Positions 3,278 through 5,504 of a stretch of DNA of 5,504 nucleotides are shown here, piece by piece. The notes beneath the pieces were generated by a model. The model made no database searches and was not told the origin of the DNA. It saw nothing but the letters and a program-made list of their open reading frames with translations. How positions within the stretch are numbered: position 1 is the first letter of the stretch; the number at the start of each line of letters is the position of its first letter. Made by a program: the position numbers and the translations under genes. The stretch is from Nitrospirae bacterium RBG_16_43_11 (lineage in GTDB: Bacteria; Nitrospirota; 9FT-COMBO-42-15; HDB-SIOI813). The stretch covers positions 5,267-10,770 of the forward strand of contig MHEI01000054.1 of NCBI GenBank assembly GCA_001805165.1. The letters are read 5' to 3'.

Positions 3278-5504
3278 TTGAAAAGAAAGATCATTATAGT
3301 TTTCTCCCTTGTTATTTTTACCCTCCTTGTAATTGTTGCGTCAATTTATCTTGAACGTGAATATCTCACCCGCATAATTGAGAAAGAGGTTGTACATAAA
3401 GTTGAAGATGCCATCGGCCGGCGGATAAAATTTTCCCACAGTCAGGTCAATCTGGTTCCCTTTTACTGGAACCTTAATAATGCACATGCTGTCGATGAAG
3501 CTGACGGTAAGACCCTTGTGACAGCCAAAGAGGTCAGGGTCTATCTCAGTCTTGCTAATTTACTGAGTAAAAGAGTACATATTGGAAATATCAGGGTTGT
3601 TGAGGGTGCACTTACCATAAAAAGATATCCCGATGGCAGGATGAACATTGAAGGGCTCTTTCCTGACTTGCCAAAGACCGGATGGAAAACGAAGATTAAT
3701 AAGATCCAGATAGTAAATGGGCGTATCAGGATCAGCGATGAGCGTAAAGGAAGAGAAGTCTTGCTGACGAACGCGGACGGATACGTATATCCTGATCTGG
3801 ATAAGAAGGAGGTCACTACGGATCTTTTAGCCATGGGTGATTATAAGGACCCTAATATCTCCAAAAAAAACCTCAATGTTAAGGGGGTGCTTGTCTTTGT
3901 GGCAAAAGACAAGAAATTAGAAAGGGTGAAGGTCAGGAAGTTTAATGTCTCTACAGCGGGTGGTTCAAATATCAACGGCGAAGGATATATCAGAGGGGAT
4001 GACTATGTAGAACTTAAAGGAAACATGTCAATTTTCCTGAAAGATGTGGCCTCTGATATCGGAAGCAAGAAAGACCTCAGCGGCAAAGTAACATTTAAGG
4101 GGAGTATCAAAGGAATGCTTCCGCTGCCTGCAGTAGAGGGGATTGCTGATGCAGAGGAGGTTATATACGACGGTGTTAAGTATGGTAATGCTAATGGACG
4201 GCTATTATGGGAGGACGGTCTTCTTACACTTTCAGGCCTTAAAGGAAAGGTCCTTGGTGGTGATATTGATGGAAACATAAGTATTAAACATTCGGATGGC
4301 ATCCCATCGTATGCTGTGAATATTAAAGGAAAGGCTGTAGAACCATATGCAGCATTGTCCCGCTATCTGCCAGGCATTATAGACTCTATTGATAAGAATG
4401 GTACTGTAAATGCGGAGATATCGGCTAGTGGCAGTGGACGTGACAGGGATGAGATTGAAGCCAGGGGGTGGCTTACATATAACGATGAAAGTCAGAATGT
4501 TTCTCTTTCCGGACAATTAAGAAGAGGACTCAACCTGAGTCTTGGTATTACAGGGGAATTAAAAGACATAGCGAGTTACCTCCATATACCACACTTTCCA
4601 CTGCACGGCCCTGCATCTTTAAGTGGTGATGTTTCAGGGACCATCGAGAGACCTGTGGTGAGTGGGGTCGTTACCATGCCGGAGGGTGTGGTAAACGGAA
4701 TAACCTTTGATTCAATAACAGCGGATCTTTCTTTATCCGAAGGCAATCTTACCCTGATGCCTGTGGTTTTCAGGAAGAGGGATGCCATTTACAAGGTATC
4801 AGGTAATATCAAATTTCGATCACCAGTGTTTAAAGACCCTTATTTTGACCTCCAGGGGGATATAACCCATGGGGTCCCGAAGGACATTAGCGCTATCTTC
4901 TATAAAGAAGTCCCGGTAGATATGAAGGCAAGCGGCAGGATGAAATTCACCGGAGGCGTACGTGATTTCTCCGGAAACGCTGAAATGAATGTTTCAGATA
5001 TTTCAGCCTACGGACAGACGTTCGAAAGCGGTCAGGTGACGGTTACGCTGACAACTGAGAGGGTTATTATTGACAGGGTAAAAGTGGAGCGCAGGGATGA
5101 GTCCGCAGAGGGAAGCGGGTGGATCGGATACAGCGGGGAGTCAGAGGGGACATTTCAGGCAGAACTGATCTCTCAACAATTTATCCTGCAGAATGTAGAT
5201 ATACTTAAGAAGCGGTTTCCTTCTGTGAGTGGTACAGGGACATTCAGTATAAAGGGAAGCGGTAAGCTGAGTGCCCCTGTTGTAGAGGCCGCGATTAAGG
5301 TACCGCATCTTATGATTAATGGAACAGACACTGGTCAGACGCAACTGACGGTGTCAAAATCAGGGGATGAACTGAAGCTTAGCGGAAACCTCATGGCTAT
5401 AGATTATAAGGGGGCCGTGGAGTGGAACAGGGATGCACCTTTTGAGATAGTTGCCCATATTAACAATAGCAGTCTGCATACATTCCTTCTCCTGTTTAAA
5501 CCAT
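3278..5504 (+). CDS. AsmA/TamB-like inner-membrane-anchored envelope protein, partial (C-terminus off the edge)
   Basis: The frame opens at TTG 3278 and has no stop up to the right edge (742 codons plus one base). A short basic start (KRK) precedes one transmembrane helix at about 5-25 (IIIVFSLVIFTLLVIVASIYL), an uncleaved anchor that leaves the rest in the periplasm. Residues 30-130 follow the AsmA/DUF748 N-terminal pattern: an amphipathic region ending AIGRRIKFS, then LVPFYWNLNNAHAVDE, a repeated pattern of strands, and the RYPDGRMNIEGLF motif near 116-128. KINKIQIVNGRIRISD then follows. The remainder is a long series of beta-strand repeats with phrases such as LKGKVLGGDIDGNISI, LSGDVSGTIERPVVSGVVTMP and VSGTGTFSIKGSGKLSAPVVEAAI, as in TamB/AsmA proteins. 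Members form long hydrophobic grooves thought to carry phospholipids between the inner and outer membranes, or help outer-membrane assembly; which applies here is unknown. It probably shares a transcript with the DUF1844 gene. I assign the superfamily confidently but not a specific member such as tamB. Confidence 0.85.
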   Translation, partial: MKRKIIIVFSLVIFTLLVIVASIYLEREYLTRIIEKEVVHKVEDAIGRRIKFSHSQVNLVPFYWNLNNAHAVDEADGKTLVTAKEVRVYLSLANLLSKRVHIGNIRVVEGALTIKRYPDGRMNIEGLFPDLPKTGWKTKINKIQIVNGRIRISDERKGREVLLTNADGYVYPDLDKKEVTTDLLAMGDYKDPNISKKNLNVKGVLVFVAKDKKLERVKVRKFNVSTAGGSNINGEGYIRGDDYVELKGNMSIFLKDVASDIGSKKDLSGKVTFKGSIKGMLPLPAVEGIADAEEVIYDGVKYGNANGRLLWEDGLLTLSGLKGKVLGGDIDGNISIKHSDGIPSYAVNIKGKAVEPYAALSRYLPGIIDSIDKNGTVNAEISASGSGRDRDEIEARGWLTYNDESQNVSLSGQLRRGLNLSLGITGELKDIASYLHIPHFPLHGPASLSGDVSGTIERPVVSGVVTMPEGVVNGITFDSITADLSLSEGNLTLMPVVFRKRDAIYKVSGNIKFRSPVFKDPYFDLQGDITHGVPKDISAIFYKEVPVDMKASGRMKFTGGVRDFSGNAEMNVSDISAYGQTFESGQVTVTLTTERVIIDRVKVERRDESAEGSGWIGYSGESEGTFQAELISQQFILQNVDILKKRFPSVSGTGTFSIKGSGKLSAPVVEAAIKVPHLMINGTDTGQTQLTVSKSGDELKLSGNLMAIDYKGAVEWNRDAPFEIVAHINNSSLHTFLLLFKP

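Noticed and set aside
3541..5344. Several minus-strand open frames opposite the AsmA-like gene
   Set aside because: All lie opposite one long plus-strand frame with coherent beta-repeat protein features. They are short and have no recognisable domains.

Overview
The window looks like chromosomal DNA of a Gram-negative, respiring bacterium of moderate GC content. It holds two exported c-type cytochromes and a large AsmA/TamB-like envelope protein, so the cell should have an outer membrane and a periplasm. The DUF1844 gene, the cytochromes and the use of GTG and TTG starts would suit Nitrospirota or the old deltaproteobacterial groups (Desulfobacterota). That placement is an impression from gene content, not a measured result.

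Layout. (1) Positions 1-544, minus strand: a monoheme class I cytochrome c (209-532), then downstream in the same direction a second c-type cytochrome that runs off the left edge (134 to 1). A 60-bp near-perfect palindrome (146-205), built like two inverted REP units, fills almost all of the space between them. (2) Positions 545-768: a divergent intergenic region with a plausible sigma-70 promoter (641-669) reading rightward into rlmN. (3) Positions 769-1815, plus strand: rlmN, the radical SAM methyltransferase for A2503 of 23S rRNA and A37 of some tRNAs, with all expected catalytic cysteines. (4) Positions 1793-2626, minus strand: a ComF-family phosphoribosyltransferase-like protein with an N-terminal zinc ribbon. 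It converges on rlmN and overlaps its last 23 bases. (5) Positions 2627-2825: a divergent intergenic region with an extended -10 promoter for comF, an operator-like palindrome, and a near-perfect Shine-Dalgarno sequence that sets the start of the next gene. (6) Positions 2826-5504, plus strand: a 130-residue DUF1844 protein, a 59-base gap, then a large AsmA/TamB-like gene. The latter starts at TTG 3278 and stays open to the right edge (at least 742 residues).

The genes form three functional blocks rather than one pathway: periplasmic electron carriers, housekeeping RNA modification plus ComF, and an envelope unit of DUF1844 plus AsmA-like protein. I see no tRNA, rRNA, CRISPR array, transposase or phage gene. 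Most of the window is ordinary core-genome material. The points most worth a second look are the REP-like double palindrome between the cytochromes, the palindrome-bearing insertion in comF, and the convergent rlmN/comF overlap.
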